Source of the DNA: Gentiana macrophylla
Lineage: Eukaryota > Streptophyta > Magnoliopsida > Gentianales > Gentianaceae
Direction: 5' to 3'
DNA length: 64,000 nt
NCBI GenBank assembly: GCA_026214975.1
Contig: CM047808.1
Coordinates: 66,552,583 to 66,616,582 of the forward strand
Positions 9,926 through 21,974 of this stretch are shown piece by piece. The position numbers were made by a program, and so were the translations under genes. The notes under the pieces were generated by a model that was given only the letters and a program-made list of their open reading frames with translations, did not search any database and was not told the DNA's origin. Positions within the stretch are counted from its first letter, which is position 1. Each line of letters starts with the position of its first letter.

Positions 9926-10328
9926 CAACTGAATTTGGTAAGCCTAATTTAGTCCTTAATTTGGAAAATCTCTCTCCATACAGTGATTTTGTAAAAATAT
10001 CTGCCAACTGATCTTTAGTTAAGAGAAAGAGAAATGTGGTATCCTAATTTTCTAAATGATCTCTTATGAAGTGATGTCTCACATTAATGTGCTTTGTCCT
10101 TGAGTGCAAAACTGGGTTATCCGTTATAGTAATTGCACTTGTATCATCGCACATGATAGGTATCAATCCTTCTTCAATGCCATAGTCTCCGGGTTGTTTT
10201 ATAAGCCACAATACCTGAGCACAACAGCTTCCAGCTGCAATATATTAAGATTTAACTATAGAGGTTGAGATTGAGTTTTGTTTTTTTTCTAATCAAAGAC
10301 ACAAGTTTATTTCCAAGTAACTAACATG
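9926..10328 (-). pseudogene. RNase H domain of element E, C-terminal part
   Basis: The complement reads CDDTSAITITDNPVLHSRTK, then HINVRHHFIRDH and DQLADIFTKSLYGERFSKL, the conserved end of Copia RNase H, almost the same as 36118-36348 in element C. The domain degrades the RNA strand of the RNA-DNA hybrid during reverse transcription. A TAG follows DHLEN and several stops lie further upstream, so it is dead. F interrupts the domain at KSTSG|H; the first part of the domain is at 15303-15365. Confidence 0.85.
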
Positions 10329-10333
10329 GCCCC

Positions 10334-11740
10334 TGTTAGGAACATTTAATTATGTTTTGATGATGCCCATACTAGCTGTTATAGCAATCCTGAAATAAGT
10401 TAGAATTCTTTGTATAAGTCTTTACTTAGAGTCTAACATGTTGTATAAGTTGAGTCAGACAAGTATTGTACTAGTTGGTAGGACGGCAAAGTGAAACAGA
10501 TGTTCGGCAGAGTGAGGCCGGTCAAGTACCAGCAGAGAAGCATGAAGATACTATGGTCTGACTTATAACCAAGGAAGTCTGTGATGACCTTGGATAAGTC
10601 TAAGTTATGTTTCAAGTGATGAAACATAATGTTTAAATATTGTGTACACTGATCTCACACAAATCAGGGATCAGTGAAGTACAAAGATTATCCTGAACCA
10701 AAAAGAATGAAGGAAACAGTGAATCGGCAAAGTGAACTGACCATCGGCGAAGTGAAGACAAAGCAGTGATGGAAGATCTAAATGGAAAAGTCAGATAGTC
10801 ACTTAACTATTCAGATAATGGACAAGTAAACCTTACTTGATCAGATTTTGAAATATGAAGAAGGTACATAGGATCAAGCATTAAATGCACAATCAATAGA
10901 GGATCAACCAAGGACAGATTTTCTAATAAACGTTTGAAGAAAAATCCGATCATTGAAATCAAGAAGAATATAATTAAGGGGGAATCAAGAATAAAATCAA
11001 GGATTATTCCCCTCATTAATATAGCCAATTGATGGAAATTTAAATCAATAATTATCAAGGCTATAAATAGAAGGCATTGACAGACAAGAAAAAAGCCAAA
11101 CGATTGAATCTGTGCAAAAACGCTGTCAAAGTGAAAAGCCTTCTATCTGTGCAGAAAATGAATCATCTAGTGATCAACTCAAAATTGAGAACTACAATTC
11201 CTACATCAAGCATTGAGTTTGATCAAAAAAATTTGTGAATCCAATTCACCTGAATCAATCAACTGAATCAGATCCATCTGAGAAGGAGTTGTGTTTGTAA
11301 TAGCTGCTGAAAGATTTGTTCTCAAGGAGCAGTGAAAGAGACTAGGTCACTGAAGCTGTTGAAGCCAGGGAGTGATAGTCTTGAAGATTGTGAAGCTTGT
11401 GTATTCATAGACCATCAAGCTATTGTATCTGTGAAAACAATAGTGAATTCCTCCAATCAACACATGATAAGAGTGGATTAAAGGATTACACAACCCTGAA
11501 CCACTATAAACCTTTGTTTCAATTTACTTTCAACAATTCACCTTACTGCATTTAATTAATTGCTTATATTATATCTTATATCTGTGATTGCATAATCTAC
11601 TTTGAAACAACATTTTAAGAAGGGACTTATCCGCTGCCCAAAAGCTTTTAAATACAAGAACAGTTTGTGAAACTCCACTATAGTCATTAACCCCCCCCCC
11701 CTCCTCTAACTATAGTTTTTACCCTTCTCTGGGACCAACA
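10334..11740 (+). repeat. 5' LTR of element F
   Basis: TGTTAGGAACATTTAATT... to ...TCTCTGGGACCAACA, 1407 bases, TG...CA ended. Contains a TATA box, a run of C at about 11692-11701 near the end, and the ATCCGCTGCCCAAAAGC segment. Its second half is repeated at 14541-15297. Confidence 0.88.
11062..11069 (+). promoter_or_regulatory. TATA box of LTR F
   Basis: TATAAATA in CAAGGCTATAAATAGAAGG. In the truncated 3' LTR the same site has decayed to CTATAGTTAG. Confidence 0.6.
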
Positions 11741-11742
11741 AT

Positions 11743-11754
11743 TGGTATCGGAGC
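11743..11754 (+). other. Primer-binding site of F (initiator tRNA-Met)
   Basis: TGGTATCGGAGC, two bases after the LTR, is the Copia consensus TGGTATCAGAGC with one change (A to G). Confidence 0.75.
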
Positions 11755-11876
11755 AGTGTTCCTAGTATCAGAACCTGTTTAGATCTAATTTTTGGTAACA
11801 AGGAGATCACATATTTTCAAAGTAGTTTTCAAATCAGTGCTTTCTATAAATATACATATATCTCTAATTTGTATTT

Positions 11877-12545
11877 ATGGATTCCTCAAATTTCATGTCA
11901 AAGGTACATGTATTCAATGTTAATAATTTTGATGAATATAAAATAAGAATGTTGTCTCATCTTGCATCATCTCATGAGGAGATCCTGGATGTAATTAATG
12001 ATGGCCCAATCGAAATTACAACTGTGGTAGCCACAGGAGCAGATCAAGGAAAAGTAATAGACAAACTCAAGAAAGATTGGACCAAGGACGACAGGAGAAG
12101 AGAAAATCTTGATTTTGTTGCAAAATACTTGATTTTGAAGACTCTGGACAGCAACATGTTCATGAGGATCAAAGATTGCAAAATAGCAAAGGAGATGTGG
12201 GATAAATTGGCACTGATCAATGAAGGATCAAAAGCAGTCAAAGAAAACAAATTGTCTGTTACAAAACAGAAATTTGAGAACTTTAAAATGATGGCTGGTG
12301 AAACCATTGATCAAATGGACAACAGATTCTCAAGCATTATAAGTGAACTACAACAACTTGGGCACACATATACACAGAAAGCAGTGTGCCTGAAGATCTT
12401 GAGAGGCCTACCAGAAATATGGAAGATCATCACATCAGTAATCAGAGGGACAAAAAATCTTACAACCACTGATACCTTAAATCTAATGTCTCAACTAAAG
12501 GCTCATGAATTTGAATTGAACGGCGAAGGTAGTGCACCAGCATAG
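11877..12545 (+). pseudogene. Gag of element F, N-terminal capsid region (UBN2-type)
   Basis: An open 222-codon frame starting MDSSNFMSKVHVFNVNNFDE 136 bases after the LTR. Conserved Copia gag features are visible: W/FDEYKIRML near residues 17-25, ILKTLDSNMFMRIKDCKIAK (around 85-104), KEMWDKL, FKMMAGETIDQMDNRFSSII (around 138-157), and KILRGLPEIWK. Gag forms the virus-like particle packaging element RNA in the cytoplasm. The frame closes at TAG (12543-12545) after GEGSAPA, where C and E gag simply continue; GCA TAG GCA would be open if the stop was CAG. The zinc knuckle lies downstream of this stop. Confidence 0.85.
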
Positions 12546-13920
12546 GCACATAAGGCCAGTGAACTGGTTACACCCCAGCAAAGTCAAACAGCTGATGCAA
12601 ACATCAAAGAGACACATGAGCTGAAGGAACATGTAGCTCTACTAGTAAAACATTTTCACAGGTTCAGCAAAAAGAAGCAATAATAAGGAGGTTCATCATC
12701 ATACAATAAGTCTAGCAAGAGCAAAGACATGAAGAAAAAGGATGATGAATGTAGATATTTCAACTGCAAGAATAAAGGTCATTTCAAGGCTGAATGTCCT
12801 GAAGAAAAAGACAAAGATGAGGACAAGAAGAAGTACAAGACAACTGAAAAGAGAAAAAACAAGAAAGCACTCAAAGCTGAATCTAGCAGTTAGAAGAATG
12901 AAGAATGAAGAATCATCTGAAGATGATTCTGATGATGATGATGAAGCTGACAGCTCATAAAAATAAAAGGCTTACCTATGGCTTATGGCTAAAGAATCTA
13001 ATGAAATTGAGGTAACTTCTGGCCCATACTCATCATCAAATGCATCCATATCTGACACTACACAATCTTCTATTCTTCCACTAGATTCTGCAAACCTAAT
13101 TCAAAATCTCATGAGTAAATTTGAAGAAATTGAGTTGAATCGTGAAATTCTGGAACATGAGTGTGATCATCTATGAATGGAGAATAAATGATTAAAGAAA
13201 GAACTGGACAAAGTAAAAGCTGAAAAAACCAGTACATAGATTCACTCAACTGATCAACAAGCAATAGATGATCACTCACCCAATGTTGAACGATCAGATG
13301 AGAAAATTTCCCTACCAGTCAAGATCACCTCTATACCACTGAATGCACCAGCTTACAAACCGTCAAAAAGGTTTGGATCCAGATCTGGTCTTGGCTACAA
13401 CAGTCAGGATGAGAATAGAAACAATGGACAACACAATTCTGAATCTAGGACCAACAATGGAGCAAAGTTCAGAAAAGGACAAACCATAGTTTCAACCACT
13501 CATCCTGCACCGGTGAAGTCAAAACCCAGTGTAGTGAAACAGCAGACCAAACCATCAATCCAGTCAACCAAAAGCAAAGGTTTTCTGAAAGGTAAAGGAA
13601 GACTTTACCCTTCATAAGATGATTGGAATGCTGCACCTCCAAAATACAGGAAGAAACCATTTCATGCCATGCATCATGTGTTTGAGAAAAACCAACCAAT
13701 GGTTATTCCTAGACACATGAAGCAACATAGGTTTGCTACTGCATATTGGAAAGTGAAAAAGGATGCAAATGCACCAAAAAGTAGAGGAAAGTATCAGAAT
13801 ACCTTCAGTAGAAATATTAGAAGCTATTCTTCCATGCCTTATACATATGAAGTTGACGACTTTAATTATCCAAAAAGAAGATCATTTGGATATACACTTG
13901 GTGTATGAGGCATGACTGCT
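12546..13920 (+). pseudogene. Gag C-terminal region of element F with a damaged zinc knuckle
   Basis: Continues gag after the stop: ETHELKEHVALLVKHF, two TAA codons at about 12680, then a knuckle reading CRYFNCKNKGHFKAEC (12749-12796). In C the same site is CFNCKKPGHF, so the first zinc-binding Cys appears changed to Tyr, with another Cys two residues upstream. An acidic run (ESSEDDSDDDDEADSS, 12910-12957) and a coiled stretch follow, then the linker ending near FGYTLGV (13908) that joins gag to protease. Several stops and shifts break it. Confidence 0.7.
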
Positions 13921-14540
13921 AATAGGTACGGACCCAAAAGGTGTTGGGTACCTAAACATAATTAATTTGTTTTGTAGGATGTCTGGAACATAAACAGTGG
14001 ATGTTCCAGACACATGACAGGAAACAAGAGATGGCTCACTGACTTTAAAGCTTTTGATGGACCCAAAGTCACCTTTAGAGGCAAAGAAAACCCTGGTAAA
14101 ATTAAGGGGGAAGGCATAATACTCAAAAACAATTTGAAGATTCAAAATGTGGCCTATGTTAAAGGACTAAGCTTCAACCTATTGAGTATCAGTCAATTTT
14201 GTGACAAAGGCTACAATGTGCACTACAACAAGGAAGGATGCAAGGTGATTCACAGCCAAACCAACACAGTGGTTCTTGCAGAAAGAAGAGAAGACAACAT
14301 GTATGTGGTGGATTGGAGAACAGCTAAAGCACAAACATGTTTGCTTGTCAAAAGTAAACAATCAACCAACTGGATTTGGCATAGAAGATTTAATCACCTA
14401 AATTTCAAGACCATCAACACATTATCAAAGAACAAATGAGTTGAAGGCCTTCCAGAAATCACATTCAAGAAGGAAAGTCTCTGTGATGCATGTCAGAAAG
14501 GAAAACAAATCAAAAGCTCCTTCAAGTCAAAGCCCTATCA
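13921..14540 (+). pseudogene. Protease and pre-integrase region of element F, catalytic Asp lost
   Basis: The protease site reads WNINSGCSRHMTGNK: the catalytic Asp of the Copia DSGCS(R)HM motif is Asn (AAC at 13993-13995), so the aspartic protease should be inactive. Downstream, VAYVKGLSFNLLSISQFCDK and W(H)RRFNHLNFKTIN are the GAG_pre-integrase and the HxxxxH part of the integrase zinc finger; CDACQKGKQ supplies its CxxC. A TGA at 14437-14439 follows SKNK. The integrase core never begins: after SFKSKPYQ the sequence jumps into the 3' LTR. Confidence 0.85.
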
Positions 14541-15297
14541 ATCAAAAATAAAATCAAGGACTATTCCCCTCATTAATATAGCCAACGGACGGAAATTCAA
14601 ATCAAGGATTATCAAGGCTATAGTTAGAAGGCATTGACAGACAAGAAAAAAAAAGTAGAACGATTGAATCTGAGCAAAAACGCTGTCAAAGTGAAAAGCC
14701 TTCTATCTGTGCAGAAAACGAATCATCTAGAGATCAACTCAAAACTGAGAACTACAATTCCTACATCAAGCATTGAGTTTGATCAACAAGTTTTGTGAAT
14801 CCAATTCACCTCAATCAAGTAACTAAATCAGAGCCATCTGAGAAGGAGTTGTGTTTGTAATAGCTGCTGAAAGATTTGTTCTCAAGGAGCTATGAAAGAG
14901 ACTGAGTCACTAAAGCTGTCGAAGCCAGGGAGTGATAGTCTTGAAGATTGTGAAACTTGTGTAGTCAAGGACAATCAAGCTATTGTATCTGTGAAAACAA
15001 TAGTGAATTCCTCCAATCATCACAGGAGAATAGTGGATTAAGGGATTATACCACCCTGAACCACTATAAACCTTTGTGTCAATTTACTTTTAGCAATTTA
15101 CCTTACTGCATTTATTTTAATTCTTATATTATATCTTATATCTGTGATTGCATAAAATACTTTGAAACAACATTTTAAGAAGGGACTTATCCGCTGCCCA
15201 AAAGCTTTTAAATGTAAGAAAAGTTTTTGAAACTCCATTATAGTCATTCACCCCCCCCCCCCTCTGACTATAGTTTTACCCTTCTCTGGGACCAACA
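14541..15297 (+). repeat. Truncated 3' LTR of element F
   Basis: From about 14545 the sequence matches the 5' LTR from 10989 onward (AATAAAATCAAGGA(C/T)TATTC...) to the terminal CCAACA. The first 650 or so bases of this LTR and all of pol after the integrase zinc finger were lost in one deletion. Confidence 0.85.
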
Positions 15298-15302
15298 GCC
15301 CG

Positions 15303-16330
15303 ATGTACTTTTTCTATCAATTTTGCATCCTGTATAATGTGAATCTGAATAATATATTAAATTGAATTCTCCATCTCTTGAATACCATAGTCCCACTCAT
15401 TGTGTGTCCTGAAGATATATCAAAATCCTTTAGACAACTGACATATGACTCTCATTTGGCTTAGTCTGAAATCTTGCACAAACACTTACTACAAAAGATA
15501 TGTCAGGTCTGGTTGCGGTGAGGTACAGTAACCTTCCAATAATTTTGTGTCTAAACCACATATTTGCCATCTCTATCTTCATACAGTCTAACACTTGTTC
15601 CAATAGGTGTTTCTATTCCTGTACGGTTCTTCATTCAAAACTTCTTGATCAGTTCTCTTGTGTACATAGTCAGATGAATGAAAATTTCATTGTCCATCTA
15701 CTTGACTTGCAGTCCTAGGAAATAATTCAGTTCACCCATCGTACACACTTGAAATTTTCTCTTTATGAGCCTTGCAAACTTCTCACATAATTTTTTATTC
15801 TCTAATCCAAAAATTATGTCATCCACATAAATTTGAACTAGGAGTGTGCTTTCATTAATCTTCATTCTGAATAATTTATTGTCCATGGTTCCTTTAATAA
15901 AACTATTGTCCACTAAAAACTGAGATAGAGTCTCATACAGGCTCTTGGTTCTTGTTTAAGTCCATACAATGCTTTCCTTTGTCTGAAAACTTTTCCTTCA
16001 TGTTATTTGATTTCAAATCCAAGAGGTTGTTGCACATAAACTTATTCTTCAAGTACTCCATTCAGAAATGCACTTTTAACATCCATTTGATATACTTGGA
16101 ACTTTTTGTAAGCTACAGGGGCAAGGAATAATCTGATCGCCTCTAACCTTGCAACTGGTGCATAAGTTTCATCAAAATCTATCCCTTTAGCTTGAGAATA
16201 TCCTTAGGCCAACAGTCTAAATTTATTTCTAACAATGGTTCCATCTTCATCTAGCTTGTTTCTAAAAACCCATTTGGTGCCAATTATATTTGCCTGAGCG
16301 GGTCTTCCTACCAATTCCCAAACATGGTTT
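15303..16330 (-). pseudogene. Reverse transcriptase and start of RNase H of element E
   Basis: The complement shows, in order, [62 protein letters not shown], and TLLVQIYVDDIIFG with the catalytic YVDD intact (15818-15829). MGELNYFLGLQVK follows; nearer 15303 are the thumb and CKIDRKSTSG of RNase H. RT copies element RNA into DNA inside the particle. Stops and frameshifts lie between nearly all motifs (one after GVLEE, for example). F cuts it off at 15302. Confidence 0.85.
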
Positions 16331-17800
16331 CTTTTAATTTATTAAGTTCCTCCTGCATAGCTAGTATCCAGTCTGGATCCTTCAATGCTTCTTCTATCCC
16401 TTTGGGTCCGTTTGAGATAGAAAACATGCAATCATTGCATCTAACTGATTTCTTGTCTGAACTCCTTGTTGAATGTCTCCAATCACCTGTTCTCCAGGAT
16501 GGCCTCTCATCCATTGATGCATTGGGGGTTGCATTTCAAGAACTTGATTTTCATGAACTTTTTCTTCAGGGTTTCAATTTCTGCAACTTGATTTGATTGA
16601 ACATGATTATCCTGAGCTTGAACTGGTTCAGCTTCAACTTGTATTGGTTGTTCAACTATAGGTTTTGTTTTTGATAACAGAGACTGATCTTGATCAGTGG
16701 ATTCTGCCAATCCTAGTCTCCCTATGTGTACACTAATATCGATAAAAACTAGAGCTGTGTTCTTATGTGCCTAAGGTTAAGAAACTGAGTGTCATTTTTT
16801 TTAAAACTCTAAAAGCTTTGTTGACACTTGAATATCCCAAGAATACTCCTTCATCAGCTTTGGGTTGAAAAGTTTTGAGTTCATCCTTCCCATTGTTATG
16901 TATATAGAATTTGCTTCCAAAATAATGAAAATATGAGACATTTGGCTTTCTTCCATTCCAAATTTCATAAGGTGTTTTCTCCAACCTTTTGTTCAACAGG
17001 GCTCTGTTCTATGTGTAACAAGCTATGTTAACAACTTCTGCCCAATACCTTTCAAATAACTTAGATTCACAAATCATTGTTCTACCAGCTTCTTTGAGTG
17101 TCTTGTTTCTCCTTTTAGCTACTCCATTCCGTTGAGATGTTTCTGTAGCAGCAAGTTCGTGTTACACTCCACTTACATCACAGTACTCAATGATCAAATG
17201 GTTGATAAATTCAGTTCCATTATCACATCATATCTTTACAACTGCAACACACTTCTGGTTTTGAAGACTCTTCAACAGTTCTATCAATTTCTGCTTGGTT
17301 TCACACTTCTTTGTTAAGAAAACCAACCATGTGTATAATGAATAATCATCAACTACTACCGTTGAATACTTATTTCCACTAACAATTATAGGTGTCACTG
17401 GTCCAAACAAGTCCATGTGCAACATTTCTAAAACTCTTGTTGTTGAATGTTGAGATTTGGTCTTGAAGCTTGCTTTTACTTGCTTTCCTTTCTGATATGT
17501 GTCACATAAGCAGTCCTTATTTAGGTAATTTATGGTAATCCAACTACTAACTCATTCTTGACCAATAGGTTGATGTCATCAAAATTGAGGTGACTCAGTT
17601 TCTTGTTCCGTAGCCAACTGACTTCTGATTTTGTATGCACAAGTAGGCAAGTTTCTGAAACAACTGTTGTCCAGTCCACAATATACATATTTTGCTTTCT
17701 TCTGTCTTCTAGAATGACATGGTGAGCAGTTTCACTTATAACAATCAAAATTCCTTGTCAATTGTGACTCTGTAATCCATGCCACAAAACTGACTAAGGT
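16331..17800 (-). pseudogene. Integrase of element E, catalytic Glu and zinc ligand lost
   Basis: The pre-integrase segment (17530-17748) ends WLRNKKLSHLNFDDINLLV, where C has WLWHKKLNH, so the first zinc-binding His is gone. The core begins LHMDLFGPVTP (first catalytic Asp present, about 17420). The second Asp is kept in CDNGTEF but follows an in-frame stop. The third motif reads NGVAKRRNKT, with Lys at 17114-17116 in place of the catalytic Glu. The C-terminal part (16763-17000) has TPYEIWNGRKPNVSYFHYFG and DEGVFLGYSSVNKAFRV. A variable linker to RT spans 16340-16760. Integrase joins element DNA to the chromosome; this copy cannot. Confidence 0.82.
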
Positions 17801-17950
17801 TCCATAGCCTCTTGTATAACCAGGTTTGTCTTTCCCAACAAAATTGAATTTTGGTCCATCCTTAGCATGAAAATAAACTAGACAGTATTTGCTCCTTGTC
17901 AAGAGTCTAGAGCAACAACTATCAAAGTACTAAATATCCTGCAAAACAAA
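17801..17950 (-). pseudogene. Protease of element E, DSG changed to DSC
   Basis: The complement reads YFDSCCSRLLTRSKYC. The catalytic Asp (17921-17923) is kept but the following Gly of the DSG motif is Cys. Two stops directly precede the motif. YTRGYGTLV follows, as in element C. Confidence 0.75.
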
Positions 17951-19251
17951 TTATTGAGTTTTAGGTACCCAATCATGTTTGTGTCCGTAAGGGTGTGCTA
18001 GAATGTTTCTATAAGGTCTCCTCTGGAAATTGTTGCACTTGTTATCATATATATAACCTACATTTCCATAGTACCTATCTATGGATTGTATCTTACTTAT
18101 ATGCTTTCTCAGGTCTTTAGGTTTAAATTGATTTGAAATAGTTCCTTCTATTGTTAAAATATGAGTAATAACCATCATTCTGTTGTCTATGGTAAACAAC
18201 TCTGTACTGAGGTCTTAACTGAATTCTTTACTGAGGATTCTGCTGAGATCGAGGGTGAGTTATTTATTGAGAATGATTATTCCTTACAAATTTTGCAATA
18301 GGTATAGCGATGTTCCAATGATCATCAGAAGGAAATAACTTGCCTTTCCTCCTCATTTTGTTATTCCTTGTATTGTTGAAATTCTTGGATTTCACTTGAT
18401 TAGACTTTCTTTAGTTCTAAGCTTGGTTAGCTTCGGTAAATATGGCATTTGATCTACCATCATTGTATCCATGTGGTGCAGCTGATCAACATTTTGATAT
18501 TCCTTTGTTATTGAATGCAACTGACTTTGTAGAAAATTGATAGTGATGTTGGGTTGATTCATTCTTAACTGATTTAACTGGTTCAACATTCTTCTCTGTT
18601 TGAGGAATTTGTTCAGCTACAAAGTTGATGCCAGTTTTGGTACATGGTTCAATACCTTTATTAGTTCTTCATTTGAAGATTGTTGTGTGTCAAATCCTAG
18701 GCATGTTCTATCACCGTAGGGATTTCTAGATTTTAATCTAGTTGTAAATTGACTGAGCTAGAGATTCATCTACTTCCACTTATGTAGTAGGCAGATACTG
18801 ATTCTCTGTAAGGTCAGTTGTTAATACCTTGAAAATGTTCAATTCAGCTTTTAATCTTTCAATTTCCAAAAGTAGAGATTCTTTCTCTACTTTGACTGAT
18901 AAATAAGCAGCTTGTATGACCATCTGATTCATCAGAGCACCGATAGTTTCTTCTAATTCATGATATTTAGGATTAGAACTAGCTGCTGAAGAACAAGCAC
19001 TTTCTATAGAATTGTGTGCAGATGTGTATTTAGAGTTAGGTTGGAATACCACAGTTAGGTCTTCCATATGGTCCATCAAAGCTATGTCATCTGATAAAGC
19101 TTTTTCAGTTTCATCTTCATAATCCGACTCATCACCAGCTAACAGTGCTCTTCTACTAGTTCTTCTTTATTGTGTTCTTTTGTTGATTAGATCTATCTAC
19201 TTTGAAATGTCTAGGATTTTTGCAGTTGCAACAATTGTATTCATGTTCTTT
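17951..19251 (-). pseudogene. Gag C-terminal half of element E: zinc knuckle, coiled coil, linker
   Basis: Reading from 19251 down: KKEHEYNCCNCKNPRHFKVD (19200-19236), a knuckle whose last Cys is lost; an acidic stretch; a 99-codon frame (18780-19079) with a coiled-coil heptad pattern, SVKVEKESLLLEIERLKAEL, matching the EALQLEVERLNAEL coil of C gag; a Ser/Asn/Gln-rich linker with stops; and YIYDNKCNNFQRRPYRN then HKHDWVPKTQ (17951-18199), which in C also directly precedes protease. D's insertion at 19252 separates this from the rest of gag. Confidence 0.8.
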
Positions 19252-19256
19252 CTTTG

Positions 19257-20174
19257 TGTTGGACATATTTTAAGTTTTAATGATGTGTGCCAGACTAGAT
19301 GTTATAAATCAAAGGCCAAAAGATGTCTAGATTACACTAGAGTTTGATTTTTGTACAGGTTTGATCAAACAAGCATTGTAAAAAAAGGTCAGCTCACTTT
19401 ATCAGCTGACCTGTCTAGTCAGTAGGGTGTCTAGGTCAGTAGACCAACTAGGAATCTGCTGATGGTTGAAGGATGAGGGCTCAAACTTAGTTATTGAAGG
19501 CTAAGGGTTCAAACTTAGTATTTAAAGTCAAGGATATGGAATCATAATTTAAGGAAGTCTGTGATGACCTAAACTAATTACATATACCTTGTGTACAATG
19601 TCAATGTTCCATAAAGTTATGTGGTGATTGGAACTTAGTTATAATCAAAATTATGTACTCTAAATTCACAATAAAAAGTTAGATGAGAAACAGTCGGCTG
19701 AAGTGTTATTAAAACACAGCAGACTTAAACTTGCTGACAGATATGTACATCAGCAGGCTGATATACTTCAAATATTTGTTGAGTGTAATTCTCGATTTAA
19801 TCAAAGTTACATTGGAAAATTAAACAGATAAGGATGGACTACATGCCTTGATTTAATCAACAAATCAATGGTCAAGATAAAAGGAACGTTGGAAAGATTC
19901 AGAGAATTATCCAATAGTTATAAGTCAAAGGGTGGACAGTCTGGAAACTGACAAAAAGCTGACTGACTATGTCTGTACTATGAAGAGTGACAAAAAGTAA
20001 GTCAAGATGGAGACAAGTCTGAAACGGATATTTGAAATTCAAACTCAAGTCACAAGATTCACACCAATAAATAGGGGACTCTTGACTCAATTTTAAAAAG
20101 ATGAACAACATAACAATCCATACAAAGCTATCAAGTTTTTAATCAAGAAAAACACCATGCTAACATATACTAAG
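19257..20174 (+). repeat. Solo LTR D, left part
   Basis: TGTTGGACATATTTTAAG... runs to 20174, where C inserted. The right part resumes at 42839. The duplication CTTTG lies on both outer sides (19252-19256 and 43540-43544). D is the same LTR family as C but clearly diverged, and has no internal region. A weak TATA-like CAATAAATAG is at about 20064. Confidence 0.9.
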
Positions 20175-21869
20175 TGTTGGACTTATTTTTAAGTTTTAGT
20201 GAAGAGTGCCAAACTAAGTGTTATAGAGCAAAGGCAAAAAGATGTCTAGATCAAATGTTAGGTTTATTAGATTTTGATCTTTGTATAGGTTTGACCAGAC
20301 AAGCACTGTAAAGGTCAGCTGACTTATTTCAGCAGACTAGTCTAGGTCGGTAGGGTAGTTAGGTCAGTAGACTTATCAGGAACCTGCTGAAGAATGAAAG
20401 CTGAGGGGTCAAACTCAGTTAATGAAGGCTATGGGATCAAACTTAGTAATTAAAGTCAATGATATGGAATTAGAATTTAGGGAAGTCTGTGATGACCTAA
20501 ACTGATTACATATACCTTGTGTACAAGGTCTAAGTTCCTTAAGTTGGATGATAATTGGAACTTAGTTATAAGCAAAAAAGGTGTAATCTAACTTAATAAA
20601 TAAAAGTTAGATAAAAGACAGTTAGCAAAATACAGTTCAACAGACTGATAGGTATCTTAACAGACTGATGAACCTGCTGATACATATACCTTTTTTTTGT
20701 TATAGGATGAGGCCCCTGATACATATACCTCGGTTAATTCAAGATTACATTGGAAGAAAACATGGATAAGGACAGCTAACATCCTCTGACTTCAACAAAC
20801 AAATCAATGGTTGAGATTAAAGGGACGTTGGATAATTCAGGACTTTATCCAATGGCTGAAAGTCAAAGGATGGACATACTACATTCTGTCAAAAATCAGT
20901 CTGACAGTGTCAGTCCTATGAACAGTGACAGAAAGCAACTCAAATGGGACAAAATGTGGAACGGCTACATTTGAATTTCAAATACAAGTCACAAGGACTC
21001 CTACCTATAAATAGAGGACTCCTAATTCAGATTCAAGTGATGGACATTAAGAGAAAAATTCTGAGCTTCAATTTCTGACAAAGAAAAACACCCTGCTGAA
21101 CCTACTGAGCTTAAGGCTACTTATCCAGAGAAAATATTCAAGTGTATTATGTATTCAAGCTACATCAAGTTTACACACTTGAAGACTGCAAGCTGCTGAT
21201 CATATCATCCTGATCAAGCTGCTGCAACTGAATCATTTAGTTGATTCAATCTTTCTTTTACAAGAATCTACTGAGGACAGTGAAGCATCTATTAGGTGTG
21301 AAAGACTGTTGTTTGTGGTGGAGCAGGTGAAGAGGCAATCCTACCCTTCAAGGACCAGTGGAAGACTTTGGAGCAGCAATCCTACATGTTCCTAGTCTTC
21401 AGTTTGTGAAGCCATAGTTATTGGTGAAGGACAAGAAACCTTAGGAATCTTTGTAACAGCTACATCAAACATCTCTAGTGAATTACCTCCAACATCACAG
21501 GAGAAGAGTGGACTGACAGGATTACACCACCTGGAACCACAATAAAATCTGCCTACTTACTTTCTGCATTTATATTCTGCATTTAGTTTATCAAAACACA
21601 TCACCCTACTGAATCTAGCAACTGAACCCACACACATACACTACTGAGTATCTAATACTTAGTATCATATTTAACAACAAGTAATTAGGCTTAATTTTTG
21701 ATATAATTCCGCTGCATAAATTCAGTAAACTCAACTATCAGTAGACTACTGATGTGTCAGCAGGCTGCTAAAGTTTCTGAGTTTGTTAACTCAAAAAGTT
21801 TTAAGTGTTAAGTTTATTCACCCCCACCCCCGCTATAAACTTAACCAAAGCCTTTTCAAGGGACCAACA
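20175..21869 (+). repeat. 5' LTR of element C
   Basis: TGTTGGACTTATTTTTAAG to CAAGGGACCAACA. Contains repeated 'GG(G)(T/A)TCAAAC(T)(C/T)AGT' blocks (about 20406-20455), a TATA box at 21006, and CAGCAGGCTGCT near the 3' end. A segment at about 20690-20735 (TTTTTTTTGTTATAGGATGAGGC...) is absent from the 3' LTR. Confidence 0.93.
21006..21013 (+). promoter_or_regulatory. TATA box of the C 5' LTR
   Basis: TATAAATA in CTACCTATAAATAGAGGACTC; the same box is at 41930-41937 in the 3' LTR. Confidence 0.65.
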
Positions 21870-21871
21870 AT

Positions 21872-21883
21872 TGGTATCAGAGC
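21872..21883 (+). other. Primer-binding site of C (initiator tRNA-Met)
   Basis: TGGTATCAGAGC, two bases after the LTR, the perfect Copia consensus. Confidence 0.85.
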
Positions 21884-21974
21884 AGTGCTTCTGTTCTGAA
21901 GTAATCCTACTTGTTGTGCTTGTGAAAATACTTTGAAAACTCTTTCAAGTCACTGATTTTCAAAGCTTTGCATC

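Larger units (their letters stand above)
10334..15297 (+). mobile_element. Element F: Copia retrotransposon with pol and part of the 3' LTR deleted
   Basis: 5' LTR 10334-11740, primer-binding site, gag, protease and the pre-integrase region, then a jump at about 14541 straight into the middle of the 3' LTR, which ends at 15297. The flanks are GCCCC (10329-10333) and GCCCG (15298-15302), a duplication with one mismatch. It interrupts the RNase H frame of E, which resumes in frame on the other side. Integrase core, RT and RNase H are absent. Its gag resembles that of C but its LTR sequence is distinct. Confidence 0.88.

Noticed and set aside
10433..11058. Minus-strand open frames within the 5' LTR of F
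   Set aside because: They lie wholly in LTR sequence and show no domain.
11691..15262. C runs in both F LTRs (about 11692-11701 and 15251-15262) as a special signal
   Set aside because: Related LTRs have shorter C-rich runs at the same place (ACCCCCTCTAAA), so this is a slippage-prone family trait.
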